From NCBI RefSeq assembly GCF_021272185.1, contig NZ_JAJSEC010000003.1, positions 186,001 to 250,000 of the forward strand: 64,000 nucleotides of DNA. The letters are read 5' to 3'. The DNA comes from Roseivivax sp. GX 12232. Its GTDB lineage: Bacteria > Pseudomonadota > Alphaproteobacteria > Rhodobacterales > Rhodobacteraceae. The notes beneath the pieces were generated by a model. That model did not search any database. It was not told the origin of the DNA and worked only from the letters and a program-made list of their open reading frames with translations. The position numbers were made by a program, and so were the translations under genes. Position 1 is the stretch's first letter. Every line of letters begins with the position of its first letter. Below are positions 8,773 through 18,649 of this stretch, in pieces.

Positions 8773-9278
8773 TGCGCCCCTTCCTCGGCTGGAGCGCGCT
8801 GGCGCTCCTCTTGGTCATGGCGGCCTACAACCTCCTGGTGGTCGCCCCCGAGGTCACCGGCGGCTTCCTGCCCCAGGCCGCCTGGTGGGGCTACAGCACC
8901 ACCGAGCTCGCTGTCTTCGGCTTCGAGATCGCGGGCCGCACGGAGATCGCGCGCCTCTATCACCTGCAGCTCGCGGTGGTGGACCCGCTCTTCATCCTGG
9001 CCTTCGCGCTCTGGGGCGGGCTGTCGCTGCGCCCGCTCGGGCGGCGCTGGGTACTTCTGCCGCTGGCCTTCACGCTGGCCGACCTGGGCGAGAACTTCCT
9101 GCTCCTGGGCGCCACGGGCTTCGGCTCGAGCCCCGCCGACCCGATCCTCGCGCTGCCCCTGGCCGATGCGCCGCTGGCACCCGCGGCCTGGTTCACCCTG
9201 GCCAAGCTGGGCTTCGCGGCGGTGATCCTGCTGTCGGTCTGGTCGCGCCGCGCCGCGCGGATCGAGCGCTCGCGATGA
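8769..9278 (+). CDS. Small integral membrane protein of unknown function
   Basis: A 169-residue protein with about four membrane segments (roughly residues 4-24, 60-82, 91-111 and 138-160). I do not recognise a family. Its ATG at 8769 overlaps the aroA stop, and its own stop overlaps the start of the GFA-fold gene, so it belongs to an aroA transcription unit with tight coupling. An acidic motif between membrane segments ([10 protein letters not shown]) is the only notable polar cluster. Function unknown; proximity to aroA does not by itself imply a shikimate role. Confidence 0.75.
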   Translation: MMRPFLGWSALALLLVMAAYNLLVVAPEVTGGFLPQAAWWGYSTTELAVFGFEIAGRTEIARLYHLQLAVVDPLFILAFALWGGLSLRPLGRRWVLLPLAFTLADLGENFLLLGATGFGSSPADPILALPLADAPLAPAAWFTLAKLGFAAVILLSVWSRRAARIERSR

Positions 9279-9715
9279 GCGGCGCGGGCGGGCCCAGTGC
9301 ATCCGGCGCCGAGGTCGCGCGCGGCTCCTGCCTCTGCGGTGCGCTGCGCTACCGGGTCACCGGGCCCCTGCGCCCGGTGGTGGCCTGCCACTGCGTCATG
9401 TGCCGCAAGACCTCGGGCCATTTCGTCGCCGCCACCGCCGCCCGCGAAGAGCATGTGACCATCACAGGCAAGGCGCGCTGGTATCGCTCTTCCGCGCGGG
9501 CCGAGCGCGGCTTCTGCCCGACCTGCGGGTCGAACCTCTTCTGGCGGAGCGCCGGGCGGGTCTCGCTCTGGGCCGGCTCGCTCGATGCCGCGCCCGCGGA
9601 TCTGAGGCTTGCGGGCCATATCTTCTGCGGCGACAAGGGGGCTTACTACGAGATCACCGACGGGCTGCCGCAGGCCGCGGGCGACGACCCCGACCTGGCC
9701 CTGGCGCCGCGCTGA
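9275..9715 (+). CDS. GFA / CENP-V fold zinc protein
   Basis: A 146-residue protein of the glutathione-dependent formaldehyde-activating (Gfa) superfamily. Zinc-binding cysteines are visible as [19 protein letters not shown] and CPTCGSNLF in the usual order, together with the conserved [16 protein letters not shown] near the C terminus. Many proteins with this fold are not formaldehyde enzymes, so the reaction is uncertain. It overlaps the upstream membrane-protein gene by 4 nt and precedes cmk by 70 bp. Confidence 0.85.
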   Translation: MSGAGGPSASGAEVARGSCLCGALRYRVTGPLRPVVACHCVMCRKTSGHFVAATAAREEHVTITGKARWYRSSARAERGFCPTCGSNLFWRSAGRVSLWAGSLDAAPADLRLAGHIFCGDKGAYYEITDGLPQAAGDDPDLALAPR

Positions 9716-9785
9716 CCCGCAGCGCGCGCGGCCTGCGGCCCTAAGGCCGCCCGCCGCGACACCGACCGAAGGAAGGAGCCTCGCC

Positions 9786-10406
9786 ATGGCCTTCACCATC
9801 GCCATCGACGGACCCGCCGCCTCGGGCAAGGGCACGATCTCGCGCGAGGTCGCCCGGCTCTTCGGCTGCGCGCATCTCGACACCGGGCTGCTCTATCGCG
9901 CCGTGGGCAAGCGGATGCTCCTGGGCGAGGAACCCGTGGCCGCCGCCCGCGACCTCCGCCCCGAGGACCTCGAGGCCGAGGGTCTGCGCAGCCCCGAGGC
10001 GGGCGAGGCGGCCTCCAAGGTGGCGGCGATCCCCGAGGTCCGCGCCGCGCTGGTGGATTTCCAGCGCGCCTTCGCCCGGCGCGACGGCGGGGCGGTTCTG
10101 GACGGGCGCGACATCGGCACGGTGATCTGCCCCGAGGCCGAGGCGAAGCTGTTTGTCGTGGCCACCCCCGAGACCCGCGCGCGCCGGCGTTTCCAGGAAT
10201 ATGTCGCCGCCGGCACCGAGGTCGATTACGACAAGGTCCTTGAGGACGTGCGCGCCCGTGACGCCCGCGACATGGGCCGGGCCGATGCGCCGCTGCGCCC
10301 GGCCGAGGATGCCGTCGAGATCGACACCACCCGGCTCAGCGTCGAGGAAGCCGTGGCCGCCGCGGTGGCGGCGATCGAAGGGGCGGGCGGCCGCAGGGCG
10401 CGCTGA
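9786..10406 (+). CDS. cmk: Cytidylate kinase
   Basis: A 206-residue P-loop kinase that phosphorylates CMP and dCMP for nucleotide supply. The ATP site is [13 protein letters not shown] at the N terminus, with [12 protein letters not shown] for substrate binding, [13 protein letters not shown], and the lid region [27 protein letters not shown] upstream supports the ATG at 9786. cmk between aroA and rpsA is the usual alphaproteobacterial order. The stop shares one base with the start of the glycosyltransferase-like gene. Confidence 0.95.
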   Translation: MAFTIAIDGPAASGKGTISREVARLFGCAHLDTGLLYRAVGKRMLLGEEPVAAARDLRPEDLEAEGLRSPEAGEAASKVAAIPEVRAALVDFQRAFARRDGGAVLDGRDIGTVICPEAEAKLFVVATPETRARRRFQEYVAAGTEVDYDKVLEDVRARDARDMGRADAPLRPAEDAVEIDTTRLSVEEAVAAAVAAIEGAGGRRAR

Positions 10407-11479
10407 TGCAGTTCCACCGGCTGGCCTTTCCCGCGCATCTGCGCCGCGCCTCGGCGGTCAAACCCGCCTATCGGCCCGAGGGCTACGAGGCGGGCTTCGA
10501 CGCCGAGACCTTCTGGTACGACGCGATCTGGCGGCAGGGCGTGGTGCACCTGGTCTGCCCGCCGCTGAACAACCTGGCCGGCGCGGTTCTGGGGGCCGAT
10601 TACCGGCTCGACGGCAAGCCCGCCTCGATCCGGGCGCATCGCCGTTACCGGCGGCACGCGGTGCTCGAGATCCCCGCCGCCCATGCGCCCGACCGCATCG
10701 AGGTGCAGATCGGCGATTGGCAGGGCGGCACGCTGGTCGCCCAGGCGGGGCTGCCCGGGATCGACGGCGCGCGGGTGCATTTCTGCATCAACAAGGACAA
10801 CGACCTGGCCTGGATCGCCGAGCACGCGCGGCTGACGCGGCGGGTGCACGGGCTCGAGGCGGTGGCGGTGATCGACAACGGTTCGACCCGCTACGCGCCC
10901 GCCGAGATCGGTGCGGCGCTCGAGGGCGCGGGCGTGACGCCGCTGGTCTTCGAGGCGCCCTTTCCCTACGGGCCTGTCGGGCTGAAACCCTACCGCCGCA
11001 CCGAGAAATACCTCCAGACCGCGCTCTTCAACGCGCTGAGGCTGCGCGGGCTAGACCGGGCCGGGGCGGTGCTGAACGCCGACATCGACGAGATCGTCCT
11101 TGGTGACAACGTCTTCGAGCGCGCCCGCGCCGCGCGGCTGGGCTTCGTGCAGATCGCCGGCGAATGGATGAGCCCGCCGCCCGACGCCGCGGCGCCCTTC
11201 ACCCATGCGGACCACCACTTCCGCTACCGCCCGCCGAAGCCCAGCCCGACGAAATGGTGCCTCGATCCCTCGGGCCCGCTGGGCGGCGCGAGCTGGGACA
11301 TCCACACGCTTGAGCGGCTGTCGCTTCTGCAGCGGTTCCCCGCCAAGGGGCTGCGCTACCTGCACTGCCGGGGGGTGAGCACCAACTGGAAGAACAAGAA
11401 CCGGCTGAACGTCTCGCAGCGGACCGAGCCCGACCCCGAGGCCCGCGCCTTCTTCGCCGCCCATGGCGGGGAGGGGTAG
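10406..11479 (+). CDS. Glycosyltransferase-like protein inserted between cmk and rpsA
   Basis: A 357-residue protein probably of the DUF/GT92-like glycosyltransferase group. The nucleotide-sugar and metal site is suggested by AVLNADIDEIVLGD near residue 225 (DxD-type), with an upstream VHFCINKDNDLAWIAEHARLTRR and VAVIDNGSTRY that fit a Rossmann-like GT-A core. Late motifs include WDIHTLERLSLLQRFP and GVSTNWKNKNRL. No signal peptide or membrane helix is evident. The acceptor and sugar are unknown. The start overlaps cmk by one base, so it is probably cotranscribed with cmk. Confidence 0.7.
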   Translation: MQFHRLAFPAHLRRASAVKPAYRPEGYEAGFDAETFWYDAIWRQGVVHLVCPPLNNLAGAVLGADYRLDGKPASIRAHRRYRRHAVLEIPAAHAPDRIEVQIGDWQGGTLVAQAGLPGIDGARVHFCINKDNDLAWIAEHARLTRRVHGLEAVAVIDNGSTRYAPAEIGAALEGAGVTPLVFEAPFPYGPVGLKPYRRTEKYLQTALFNALRLRGLDRAGAVLNADIDEIVLGDNVFERARAARLGFVQIAGEWMSPPPDAAAPFTHADHHFRYRPPKPSPTKWCLDPSGPLGGASWDIHTLERLSLLQRFPAKGLRYLHCRGVSTNWKNKNRLNVSQRTEPDPEARAFFAAHGGEG

Positions 11480-11703
11480 GGGCGTCCCAAAGCGGGTATA
11501 CCCCCGCCAGGGCTTGCCAAAGCCGCCTCCCGGGAGTAGACACGCGCGCGTCGAAAAGGCGCAAACGCCGCGAAGCGAAGAGTGAGGCGAGCAGGGTCGG
11601 CCCCGTCCGGCCCTCTTTGTTTTGCGGGCCAAGGACCAACCCAAAGACCGGCGGAGACAACCGCGCGGCCGGAATAGAATGACGTAAAGGAACCAGACGC
11701 CAC

Positions 11704-13386
11704 ATGGCTCAGAACGCATCTATGGAGGAATTCGAGGCCCTCCTGAACGAAAGCCTCGAAATGGACACGCCCGACGAGGGCTCTGTCGTCAAGGGCAAGG
11801 TCATCGCCGTCGAGGCGGGCCAGGCCATCATCGACGTCGGCTACAAGATGGAAGGCCGCGTCGAGCTCAAGGAATTCGCCAACCCGGGCGAATCCGCGGA
11901 CATCACCGTCGGCGACGAGGTCGAGGTCTATCTGCGCGCGGCCGAGAACGCCCGCGGCGAGGCCGTCCTCAGCCGCGAGATGGCACGCCGCGAGGAAGCC
12001 TGGGACCGTCTCGAGAAGGCCTATGCCGACGACGCCCGCGTCGAAGGCGCGATCTTCGGCCGCGTCAAGGGCGGCTTCACCGTCGACCTCGGCGGCGCCG
12101 TGGCCTTCCTGCCGGGCAGCCAGGTCGACGTGCGCCCGGTGCGTGACGCCGGTCCGCTCATGGGTCTCAAGCAGCCGTTCCAGATCCTCAAGATGGACCG
12201 TCGCCGCGGCAACATCGTTGTCTCGCGCCGCGCCATCCTCGAGGAGAGCCGTGCCGAGCAGCGCGCCGAAGTCATCGCCAACCTCGAAGAGGGCCAGGCG
12301 GTCGACGGCGTGGTCAAGAACATCACCGAATACGGCGCCTTCGTCGATCTCGGCGGTGTCGACGGCCTGCTGCACGTCACCGACATGGCATGGCGCCGGG
12401 TGAACCACCCCTCCGAGATCCTCTCGATCGGCGAGACGGTCAAGGTGCAGGTCATCAAGATCAACCGCGAGACCCACCGCATCAGCCTCGGCATGAAGCA
12501 GCTGCAGGAAGATCCCTGGGATCTGGTGGGCGCCAAGTACCCGCTGTCCTCGGTCCACACCGGCCGCGTGACCAACATCACCGACTACGGCGCCTTCGTG
12601 GAGCTGGAGCCCGGTGTCGAGGGTCTGGTGCACGTCTCCGAGATGTCCTGGACCAAGAAGAACGTCCATCCGGGCAAGATCGTCTCCACCTCCCAGGAAG
12701 TGGACGTCATGGTTCTCGAGATCGACCCGGCCAAGCGCCGCGTGTCGCTGGGTCTCAAGCAGACCATGCGCAACCCCTGGGAAGTCTTCGACGAGCAGTT
12801 CCCCCCGGGCACCGAGGTCGAAGGCGAGGTCAAGAACATCACCGAATTCGGTCTGTTCATCGGCCTCGAGGGCGACATCGACGGCATGGTCCACCTTTCG
12901 GACCTGTCCTGGGAAGAGCGCGGCGAGGACGCGATCCAGAACTACCGCAAGGGCGACGTGGTCAAGGCGGTGGTCCAGGAGACCGACACCGAGAAGGAGC
13001 GCATCTCGCTCTCGATCAAGGCACTGGGCGGCGACAAGTTCGCCGAGGCGACCGGCGGCGTGAAGCGCGGCTCGATCGTCACCGTGGAAGTGACCGCGAT
13101 CGAGGACGGCGGCATCGAGGTGGAATACGAGGGCATGAAGTCCTTCATCCGCCGCTCCGACCTGTCGCGTGACCGCGCAGAGCAGCGCCCCGAGCGCTTC
13201 TCGGTCGGCAACAAGGTGGACGTCCGCGTCACCAACGTCGACATGAAGTCGCGCCGCCTGGGTCTGTCGATCAAGGCCCGCGAGATCGCCGAAGAGAAGG
13301 AAGCGGTGGAGCAGTACGGCTCCTCGGATTCCGGTGCATCGCTCGGCGACATCCTGGGCGCGGCGCTCAAGCAGAACGACGACTGA
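11704..13386 (+). CDS. rpsA: 30S ribosomal protein S1
   Basis: A 560-residue RNA-binding protein that helps mRNA load on the small subunit. Six S1 domains can be traced; clear repeats of the motif VKNITEYGAFVDLGG, TNITDYGAFVELEPG and KNITEFGLFIGLEG fall in domains 3-5. Domain boundaries are followed by signature lines such as RISLGMKQL, RVSLGLKQT and RISLSIKAL. TAAAGGA precedes the ATG. A 224-bp leader upstream could hold the promoter and S1 autoregulatory structure. A strong terminator follows. Confidence 0.97.
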   Translation: MAQNASMEEFEALLNESLEMDTPDEGSVVKGKVIAVEAGQAIIDVGYKMEGRVELKEFANPGESADITVGDEVEVYLRAAENARGEAVLSREMARREEAWDRLEKAYADDARVEGAIFGRVKGGFTVDLGGAVAFLPGSQVDVRPVRDAGPLMGLKQPFQILKMDRRRGNIVVSRRAILEESRAEQRAEVIANLEEGQAVDGVVKNITEYGAFVDLGGVDGLLHVTDMAWRRVNHPSEILSIGETVKVQVIKINRETHRISLGMKQLQEDPWDLVGAKYPLSSVHTGRVTNITDYGAFVELEPGVEGLVHVSEMSWTKKNVHPGKIVSTSQEVDVMVLEIDPAKRRVSLGLKQTMRNPWEVFDEQFPPGTEVEGEVKNITEFGLFIGLEGDIDGMVHLSDLSWEERGEDAIQNYRKGDVVKAVVQETDTEKERISLSIKALGGDKFAEATGGVKRGSIVTVEVTAIEDGGIEVEYEGMKSFIRRSDLSRDRAEQRPERFSVGNKVDVRVTNVDMKSRRLGLSIKAREIAEEKEAVEQYGSSDSGASLGDILGAALKQNDD

Positions 13387-13409
13387 TCGCCCCGCGATCA
13401 TCGCACGAG

Positions 13410-13444
13410 AAAGGCCCCGGTCCCCGCGACCGGGGCCTTTTTCT
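13410..13444 (+). terminator. Intrinsic terminator after rpsA
   Basis: AAGGCCCCGGT and ACCGGGGCCTT form a perfect 11-bp stem around a short loop, and a run of T follows. It separates rpsA from ihfB. Confidence 0.9.
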
Positions 13445-13644
13445 TGGCCGAATCGCCGGCGCCGCCCCCGACCGGTGGCCTTGCCGCCCATGCGCCCGCG
13501 GGGCGCGCTCATGGCGCGATTTCCGCCAAGTATGCGGATTCGCGACCCAAAACCGGCAGGAATTGGTTTCGCGCTCGCCCGCCCCGCCCTATAGTCGTGG
13601 GAAACAAACACGCGACAACTGCGTGTGCCTGGGAGGGATGAGGG

Positions 13645-13929
13645 ATGATCCGATCGGAACTGATCCAGAAGATCGCGGATGAGAATCCGCATCTCTATCA
13701 ACGTGACGTGGAGCGGATCGTGAACACGATCTTCGAAGAGATCACCGGCGCCATGGCGCGCGGAGACCGGGTCGAGCTGCGCGGCTTCGGCGCCTTCTCG
13801 GTGAAGAAGCGCGACGCCCGCACCGGGCGCAACCCGCGCACCGGCGAGGCGGTCGAGGTCGAGGAAAAACACGTCCCCTTCTTCAAGACCGGCAAGCTCC
13901 TGCGCGACCGGCTGAACGGAAAGGCCTGA
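13645..13929 (+). CDS. ihfB: Integration host factor subunit beta
   Basis: A 94-residue DNA-bending protein that pairs with IhfA. It opens with [16 protein letters not shown] and carries the HU/IHF signature [15 protein letters not shown] and the beta-arm [12 protein letters not shown] with the intercalating proline, then [15 protein letters not shown]. Its position after rpsA is conserved in proteobacteria. Another ATG lies 7 bp upstream out of frame; the chosen start at 13645 gives the normal N terminus. Confidence 0.95.
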   Translation: MIRSELIQKIADENPHLYQRDVERIVNTIFEEITGAMARGDRVELRGFGAFSVKKRDARTGRNPRTGEAVEVEEKHVPFFKTGKLLRDRLNGKA

Positions 13930-13935
13930 GCCCAC

Positions 13936-14286
13936 ATGAGATACATTCGTTACGCCTTCCTTGCCGCCGTGGCGGTGGTGCTGATCGCCGTGGCGCTGGC
14001 CAATCGCGGGTTGGTCACGCTGCAGCTCCTGCCCGGCGACCTGGCCGAGCTTCTGGGCGTGCAGCACTCGGTGTCGCTGCCGCTGTTCCTGGTGATCTTT
14101 CTCGGCATCGTCTCGGGGCTGATGCTGGGCTTCGTCTGGGAATGGCTGCGCGAACACAAGCACCGCGCCGAGGCGGCGCAGAAGAACCGCGAGGTGCGCC
14201 GGCTCGAGCGCGAGCTGAAGCGCACCCAGAACGAGCGTGACAAGGACAAGGACGAGGTGCTCGCCATTCTCGACCAGGCGAGCTAA
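13936..14286 (+). CDS. lapA: LapA-domain (DUF1049) inner-membrane protein
   Basis: A 116-residue protein with two membrane segments (about residues 6-26 and 50-70) and a charged coiled-coil tail (HKHRAEAAQKNREVRRLERE onward). This fits the lipopolysaccharide assembly protein A family, which in E. coli works with LapB in controlling LpxC. The gene lies 6 bp after ihfB, as is common in proteobacteria. No lapB is in the window directly downstream. Confidence 0.85.
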   Translation: MRYIRYAFLAAVAVVLIAVALANRGLVTLQLLPGDLAELLGVQHSVSLPLFLVIFLGIVSGLMLGFVWEWLREHKHRAEAAQKNREVRRLERELKRTQNERDKDKDEVLAILDQAS

Positions 14287-14368
14287 ACCCCGGGTCCGGG
14301 CCGGGGTGCGCCCGCGCGCGCCTCTTGGCCCTTCGCCGTGACGACACAAGACAAGCAGGATCCGCCCC

Positions 14369-15031
14369 GTGCCCGATGTGCGCGTGAAAATCTGCGGGCT
14401 GACGCGCGAAGCCGATGTCGCCGCCGCCGCCGAGGCGGGCGCGGCCTACCTGGGCTTTGTCTTCTTCCCGAAATCCCCTCGTAACGTCGAGGTCGCCCAG
14501 GCCCGGGCGCTGGCGCTCTCCGCTCCGGTTGGCCGCGCCAAGGTTGGGCTTTTCGTCTCGCCCGAGGATGCGCTTCTCGATGCGGTTCTGGCCGAGGTGC
14601 CGCTCGACATGATCCAGCTGCACGGACGTGAAAGCCCCGAGCGGGTGGCCGAGATCCGCGCCCGCATGGGCCTGCCGGTGATGAAGGCGCTGGGGGTCTC
14701 TTCCGAGGCCGACCTCGCCGAGGTCGCGGCTTATGGCCGGGTGGCCGACCAGCTCCTGATCGACGCCAAGGCGCCCGAGGGCGCGCCGCTGCCCGGCGGC
14801 AACGGGCTGGCCTTCGACTGGCGGCTGGTGCAGGGGCGGCGCTGGCCGGTGCCCTGGATGCTCGCGGGCGGGCTGACGCCCGAGAACGCGGGCCGCGCGG
14901 TCAGCATGACCGGCGCGGTGCAGCTCGACGTGTCGTCGGGCGTGGAATCCGAGCCGGGCCTGAAGGATGCGGGCAAGATCCGCGCCTTCATCGAGAGCGC
15001 GCAAGGTGCCGGCGCGGTGCCGCGGCTCTGA
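14369..15031 (+). CDS. trpF: Phosphoribosylanthranilate isomerase
   Basis: A 220-residue TIM-barrel enzyme of tryptophan synthesis that converts phosphoribosylanthranilate to CdRP. Motifs: [12 protein letters not shown] with the catalytic cysteine, [33 protein letters not shown] and the phosphate site [15 protein letters not shown] then [10 protein letters not shown]. The start is GTG at 14369, with AAGCAGGA upstream. trpF is split from the rest of the trp genes here, except for the usual tie to lapA and ihfB. Confidence 0.95.
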   Translation: MPDVRVKICGLTREADVAAAAEAGAAYLGFVFFPKSPRNVEVAQARALALSAPVGRAKVGLFVSPEDALLDAVLAEVPLDMIQLHGRESPERVAEIRARMGLPVMKALGVSSEADLAEVAAYGRVADQLLIDAKAPEGAPLPGGNGLAFDWRLVQGRRWPVPWMLAGGLTPENAGRAVSMTGAVQLDVSSGVESEPGLKDAGKIRAFIESAQGAGAVPRL

Positions 15032-15095
15032 GCCCGGGGCTATCCCGGGGCTCGCTGACCGCAGTTTTATCGCGCGATCCCGGGGTGTTCCCCGC

Positions 15096-15449
15096 TCAAT
15101 CGTCCTCGATCAGCGCCAGGACCGCCTCGGGCGGTCGTCCGATCGCGGCGCGCTCCTGGCCGATCAGCACCGGGCGTTCGATCAGCTTGGGATCGGCGGC
15201 CATCGCGGCAAACAGCGCGTCCTCGCCGCTTTCCCGGGTCAGCCCGGCGGCCTTGAAGCCCGCCTCCTTCACCCGCACCATCTCGATCACCGGGCGGCCG
15301 AGCTTGGCCGCCAGGGCGCGCAGCTCCTCCTGGTCGGGCGGCGTGTCGAGGTAGCGGCGCAGGTTCAGCGCCACGCCGCGCTCCTCCAGAAGCGCCAGTG
15401 CGGCGCGGGACTTCGAACAGCGCGGGTTGTGCCAGAACTCTAGAGCCAT
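15096..15449 (-). CDS. arsC: ArsC-family glutaredoxin-dependent reductase
   Basis: A 117-residue thioredoxin-fold protein. The N-terminal [12 protein letters not shown] contains the catalytic cysteine of ArsC relatives, [18 protein letters not shown] follows, and the arginine-bearing [20 protein letters not shown] matches the C-terminal half. It may reduce arsenate, but the YfgD branch has unclear function and no other ars gene is nearby. It overlaps the end of pyrD by 10 nt, so the two are cotranscribed on the minus strand. Confidence 0.85.
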   Translation of the reverse strand: MALEFWHNPRCSKSRAALALLEERGVALNLRRYLDTPPDQEELRALAAKLGRPVIEMVRVKEAGFKAAGLTRESGEDALFAAMAADPKLIERPVLIGQERAAIGRPPEAVLALIEDD

Positions 15450-16498
15450 GCCGCGCGCCCCGTGCCCCGGGCTTCCGCGACCGAGGCGAAGCCTTCGGCG
15501 GCGAGCCGCGCGTCCAGCCCCTCGACGATCTCGCGCACGAGGCCGAGCCCGCCGTAGACCAGCGCGGTGTAAAGCTGCAGCGCCGAGGCCCCGGCGCGGA
15601 TCTTCTCGAAGGCGGTCTCGACGGTCTCGATGCCGCCGACGCCGACCAAGGGCATCCGCCCTTCGGTCAGCTCGGAGAGCCGCGCCAGCACCCGCGTCGA
15701 GCGGTCGAAGAGCGGCCGGCCCGAGAGCCCGCCGACCTCCTGCGCCTGAGGCGAGATGAGCCCCTCGCGCGAGAGCGTGGTATTGGTGGCGATGATCCCG
15801 TCGACGCCCGCCGCGGTGGCGACTTCGGCCACGTCCTTCAGGCCCTCGGGGTCGAGGTCCGGCGCGATCTTCAGGAAGATCGGCAGCCGCCGGGGCAGGG
15901 TATCGCGGGTCTCGAGCACCCCGGCCAGAAGCGCCGCCAGCGCCTCCTTGCCCTGCAGGTCGCGCAGCTTCTCGGTGTTGGGCGAGGAGACATTGACCGT
16001 CGCGAAATCCAGCGTCGCGCCGGTGCGCGCCAGCACCCGGGCGAAATCGCCGGCGCGGTCGGCGCTGTCCTTGTTGGCCCCGAGGTTGAGCCCAATCACC
16101 GCGTCGCGGGGCCGGGTCTCGAGCCGGGCGGCGATGCTTTCCATCCCGTCGTTGTTGAAGCCGAAGCGGTTGATCGCCGCGTGATCCTGCGAGAGCCGGA
16201 AGAGCCGCGGGCGGGGGTTGCCCGGCTGCGGGCGTGGGGTGGCGGCGCCGACCTCGAGGAAGCCGAAGCCCGCGCGCGACAGCCCGCGCAGCGCCTCGGC
16301 GTTCTTGTCGAAGCCCGCGGCGAGGCCCAGCGGGTTCGGCAGGCGCAGCCCGGCCAGCTCGCAGGCCAGCCGGTCCGAGGTCAGAAGCCCCGGCGAGGGC
16401 GCGACGCCGGCGCGCAGCGCGGTCAGCGCCAGCCCATGGGCGCGCTCGGGATCGACGCGGTGCAGGAGGGCCATGCCGGCGCGTTCGGTGAGCCTCAT
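15440..16498 (-). CDS. pyrD: Dihydroorotate dehydrogenase (quinone), class 2
   Basis: A 352-residue membrane-associated flavoenzyme of pyrimidine synthesis that oxidises dihydroorotate with quinone. The N-terminal amphipathic stretch is followed by [16 protein letters not shown], the catalytic-serine region [26 protein letters not shown] and the FMN-phosphate motif GVGGIETVE with [11 protein letters not shown] chose the ATG at 16498 because the upstream extension reads through the DUF952 gene region without family features. It overlaps the arsC-like gene. Confidence 0.95.
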   Translation of the reverse strand: MRLTERAGMALLHRVDPERAHGLALTALRAGVAPSPGLLTSDRLACELAGLRLPNPLGLAAGFDKNAEALRGLSRAGFGFLEVGAATPRPQPGNPRPRLFRLSQDHAAINRFGFNNDGMESIAARLETRPRDAVIGLNLGANKDSADRAGDFARVLARTGATLDFATVNVSSPNTEKLRDLQGKEALAALLAGVLETRDTLPRRLPIFLKIAPDLDPEGLKDVAEVATAAGVDGIIATNTTLSREGLISPQAQEVGGLSGRPLFDRSTRVLARLSELTEGRMPLVGVGGIETVETAFEKIRAGASALQLYTALVYGGLGLVREIVEGLDARLAAEGFASVAEARGTGRAAWL

Positions 16499-16544
16499 CG
16501 ACGGGTCTCCGGTCTGGCGGCGGGGCAGGGGCGGCGCCGCGGGG

Positions 16545-16880
16545 TCATCGCATCTCGGGCGGGAAGACATGGCCCTCGGGGCCGAGCGGCAGATCCGCCA
16601 CCCAAAGCGCCTGGTCGCGGCGGAGCGGCGCGTAGAGATGCGGGAAAAGCTGCCCCCCGCGCGAGGGCTCCCAGCGCAGTTCGGGCAGGCGCTCGGCGTC
16701 ATAGGCCAGGAGCTTCAGCCCCTCGGCGCCGGCAAAATGCTTGGCCGCGGTCTCGGCGGCCTGTTCGGCGGTGGAGAAATGCACGTAGCCGTCGGCCAGG
16801 TCGATCGGCGCGCCGCCGGTCTCGCCCTCGGCCTCGAGCGCGGCCCATTCCTCGGCGCGCAGGATCTTGTAAATCAGCAT
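16545..16880 (-). CDS. DUF952 family protein
   Basis: A 111-residue protein matching the DUF952 pattern: [19 protein letters not shown] at the start, then [20 protein letters not shown] and a late LPHLYAPL-like block ([14 protein letters not shown]). The fold is related to ADP-ribosyl transferase-like small proteins, but no function is established to my knowledge. The ATG at 16880 gives the normal N terminus. It lies 46 bp upstream of pyrD in the same direction. Confidence 0.8.
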   Translation of the reverse strand: MLIYKILRAEEWAALEAEGETGGAPIDLADGYVHFSTAEQAAETAAKHFAGAEGLKLLAYDAERLPELRWEPSRGGQLFPHLYAPLRRDQALWVADLPLGPEGHVFPPEMR

Positions 16881-17014
16881 GCCGGGGACATGCCGGGTTC
16901 GCCGGGGTCGGTCAAGACCGCGCGCGCGGGGCAAGGGAGGCGCCACGGCAGCTTTGACAGAGCGCCGCGCGCGTAGCACGATCAAATCACGATCCTTCCG
17001 ACAGAGAGGTTTCC

Positions 17015-18571
17015 ATGTCGATCCGACTTCTTTCCGGCGTTGCCGGGCTCGCGCTTGTCGCGGGCGCGGCCCAGGCCGAGTATACAATGACCATTCTTCA
17101 CACGAATGATTTCCACGCGCGGTTTGAGCCGATTTCCAAATACGATTCGACCTGCGCGGCAGAGGACAACGAGGCCGGCGAATGCTTCGGCGGCTCCGCG
17201 CGGCTCGTGACCGCCATCGAGGCGGCGCGCGACCGGGTCGAGAACCCGCTGCTGGTCGACGGCGGCGACCAGTTCCAGGGCACGCTCTTCTACACCTACT
17301 ACAAGGGCAAGCTCGCCGCCGAGATGATGAACCAGATGGGCTACGACGCGATGACCGTGGGCAACCACGAGTTCGACGACGGCCCCGAGGTGCTGCGCGG
17401 CTTCATCGATGCGGTCGAGTTCCCGGTGCTGATGTCCAACGCCGACGTCAGCCAGGAGCCCGAGCTCGCCGATGCCATCATGAAATCCACGGTGATCGAG
17501 AAGGGCGGCGAGAAGATCGGCCTCATCGGTCTGACGCCGCAGGACACCGACGAGCTGGCGAGCCCCGGCCCGAACGTGATCTTCACCGATCCGGTCGACG
17601 CCGTGCAGGGCGAGGTCGACAAGCTCACCGAGGCGGGCATCAACAAGATCGTCGTGCTCTCGCATTCGGGCTACGGGGTTGACCAGCGCGTCGCCGAGGA
17701 GACGACCGGCGTCGACGTGATCGTCGGCGGCCATTCCAACACGCTCCTGGGCGACATGGACGGCGCGGCGGGCCCCTATCCCACCATGGTGGGCGAGACC
17801 GCCATCGTGCAGGCCTATGCCTACGGCAAGTTCCTGGGCGAGCTCTCGGTGACCTTCGATGACGCGGGCAATGTGACCGAGGCTTCGGGCCAGCCGAACC
17901 TGCTCGACGCCGCGGTCAGCGAGGACGAGGCCACGGTGGCGCGCATCTCCGAGGCGGCCGTGCCGCTCGACGAGATCCGCAACGAGGTGGTGGCCGAGAC
18001 CGAGGCCGCGATCGAGGGCTCGCGCGACGTCTGCCGGGCCATGGAGTGCCAGATGGGCAACCTCGTCGCCGACGCCATGCTCGACCGGGTGGCCGACCAG
18101 GGCATCGAGGTCGCCATCGCCAACTCCGGCGGCCTGCGCGCCTCGATCGACGCGGGCGAGGTGACCATGGGCGAGGTGCTGACGGTGCTGCCCTTCCAGA
18201 ACACGCTCTCGACCTTCCGGGTCTCGGGCGCGGTGCTGAAGGAGGCGCTGGAGAACGGCGTCGGCCAGATCGAGGAAGGCGCCGGCCGCTTCCCCCAGGT
18301 CGCGGGCATGAGCTTCACCGTGGACGCCGCCGCCGAGCCCGGCGCGCGGGTCTCCGAGGTCATGGTCGGCGGCGCGCCGCTCGAGGCGGACAAGATGTAC
18401 GGCGTGGTGTCGAACAACTACGTCCGCAACGGCGGCGACGGCTACCGGATGTTCATCGACGCCCAGGATGCCTATGACTTCGGGCCGGACCTGGCCGATG
18501 TGACGGCGGAATACCTGGCCGAGAACGGCCCCTATGCGCCCTATACCGACGGGCGGATCACGATGAAGTAA
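17015..18571 (+). CDS. Periplasmic 5'-nucleotidase / metallophosphatase (UshA-like)
   Basis: A 518-residue secreted enzyme. A signal peptide ends near AGAAQA. The metallophosphatase domain (about 25-310) has TILHTNDFHARFEP, DGGDQFQGT, TVGNHEFDDGPEVL, LSHSGYG and GGHSNTLLGD, which supply the dinuclear metal ligands. The C-terminal nucleotidase domain has ANSGGLRASIDAGEVT, LPFQNTLSTF and NNYVRNGGDGYRMF. It likely cleaves extracellular nucleotides for phosphate and nucleoside salvage. GAGAGG lies upstream of the ATG. It is followed by a strong terminator. Confidence 0.92.
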   Translation: MSIRLLSGVAGLALVAGAAQAEYTMTILHTNDFHARFEPISKYDSTCAAEDNEAGECFGGSARLVTAIEAARDRVENPLLVDGGDQFQGTLFYTYYKGKLAAEMMNQMGYDAMTVGNHEFDDGPEVLRGFIDAVEFPVLMSNADVSQEPELADAIMKSTVIEKGGEKIGLIGLTPQDTDELASPGPNVIFTDPVDAVQGEVDKLTEAGINKIVVLSHSGYGVDQRVAEETTGVDVIVGGHSNTLLGDMDGAAGPYPTMVGETAIVQAYAYGKFLGELSVTFDDAGNVTEASGQPNLLDAAVSEDEATVARISEAAVPLDEIRNEVVAETEAAIEGSRDVCRAMECQMGNLVADAMLDRVADQGIEVAIANSGGLRASIDAGEVTMGEVLTVLPFQNTLSTFRVSGAVLKEALENGVGQIEEGAGRFPQVAGMSFTVDAAAEPGARVSEVMVGGAPLEADKMYGVVSNNYVRNGGDGYRMFIDAQDAYDFGPDLADVTAEYLAENGPYAPYTDGRITMK

Positions 18572-18615
18572 TGCGCTGGCGGGGGGCTTTGGTGCCTCCC
18601 GTTGTGCGGTTTTGG

Positions 18616-18649
18616 GCCCCCGCCGGGTTGGCGGGGGTCTTTTTGTTTT
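18616..18649 (+). terminator. Intrinsic terminator after the 5'-nucleotidase gene
   Basis: CCCCCGCC (18617-18624) pairs with GGCGGGGG (18630-18637) around a five-base loop, followed by TCTTTTTGTTTT. Confidence 0.9.

Noticed and set aside
11356..14349. A 997-codon open frame on the minus strand across rpsA, ihfB and lapA
   Set aside because: It is antisense to three well-supported genes, rich in His, Asp, Gly and Arg as expected from high-GC mirror frames, and shows no domain.
15031..15055. GAGCCCGGGG...CCCGGGGCTC after trpF as a terminator
   Set aside because: The stem has a central mismatch and no T run follows directly, so I could not call it.
16954..16979. TTGACA...TAGCAC as promoter of the 5'-nucleotidase gene
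   Set aside because: The spacer is only 14 bp and the -10 box is poor; the -35-like hexamer alone is not enough.
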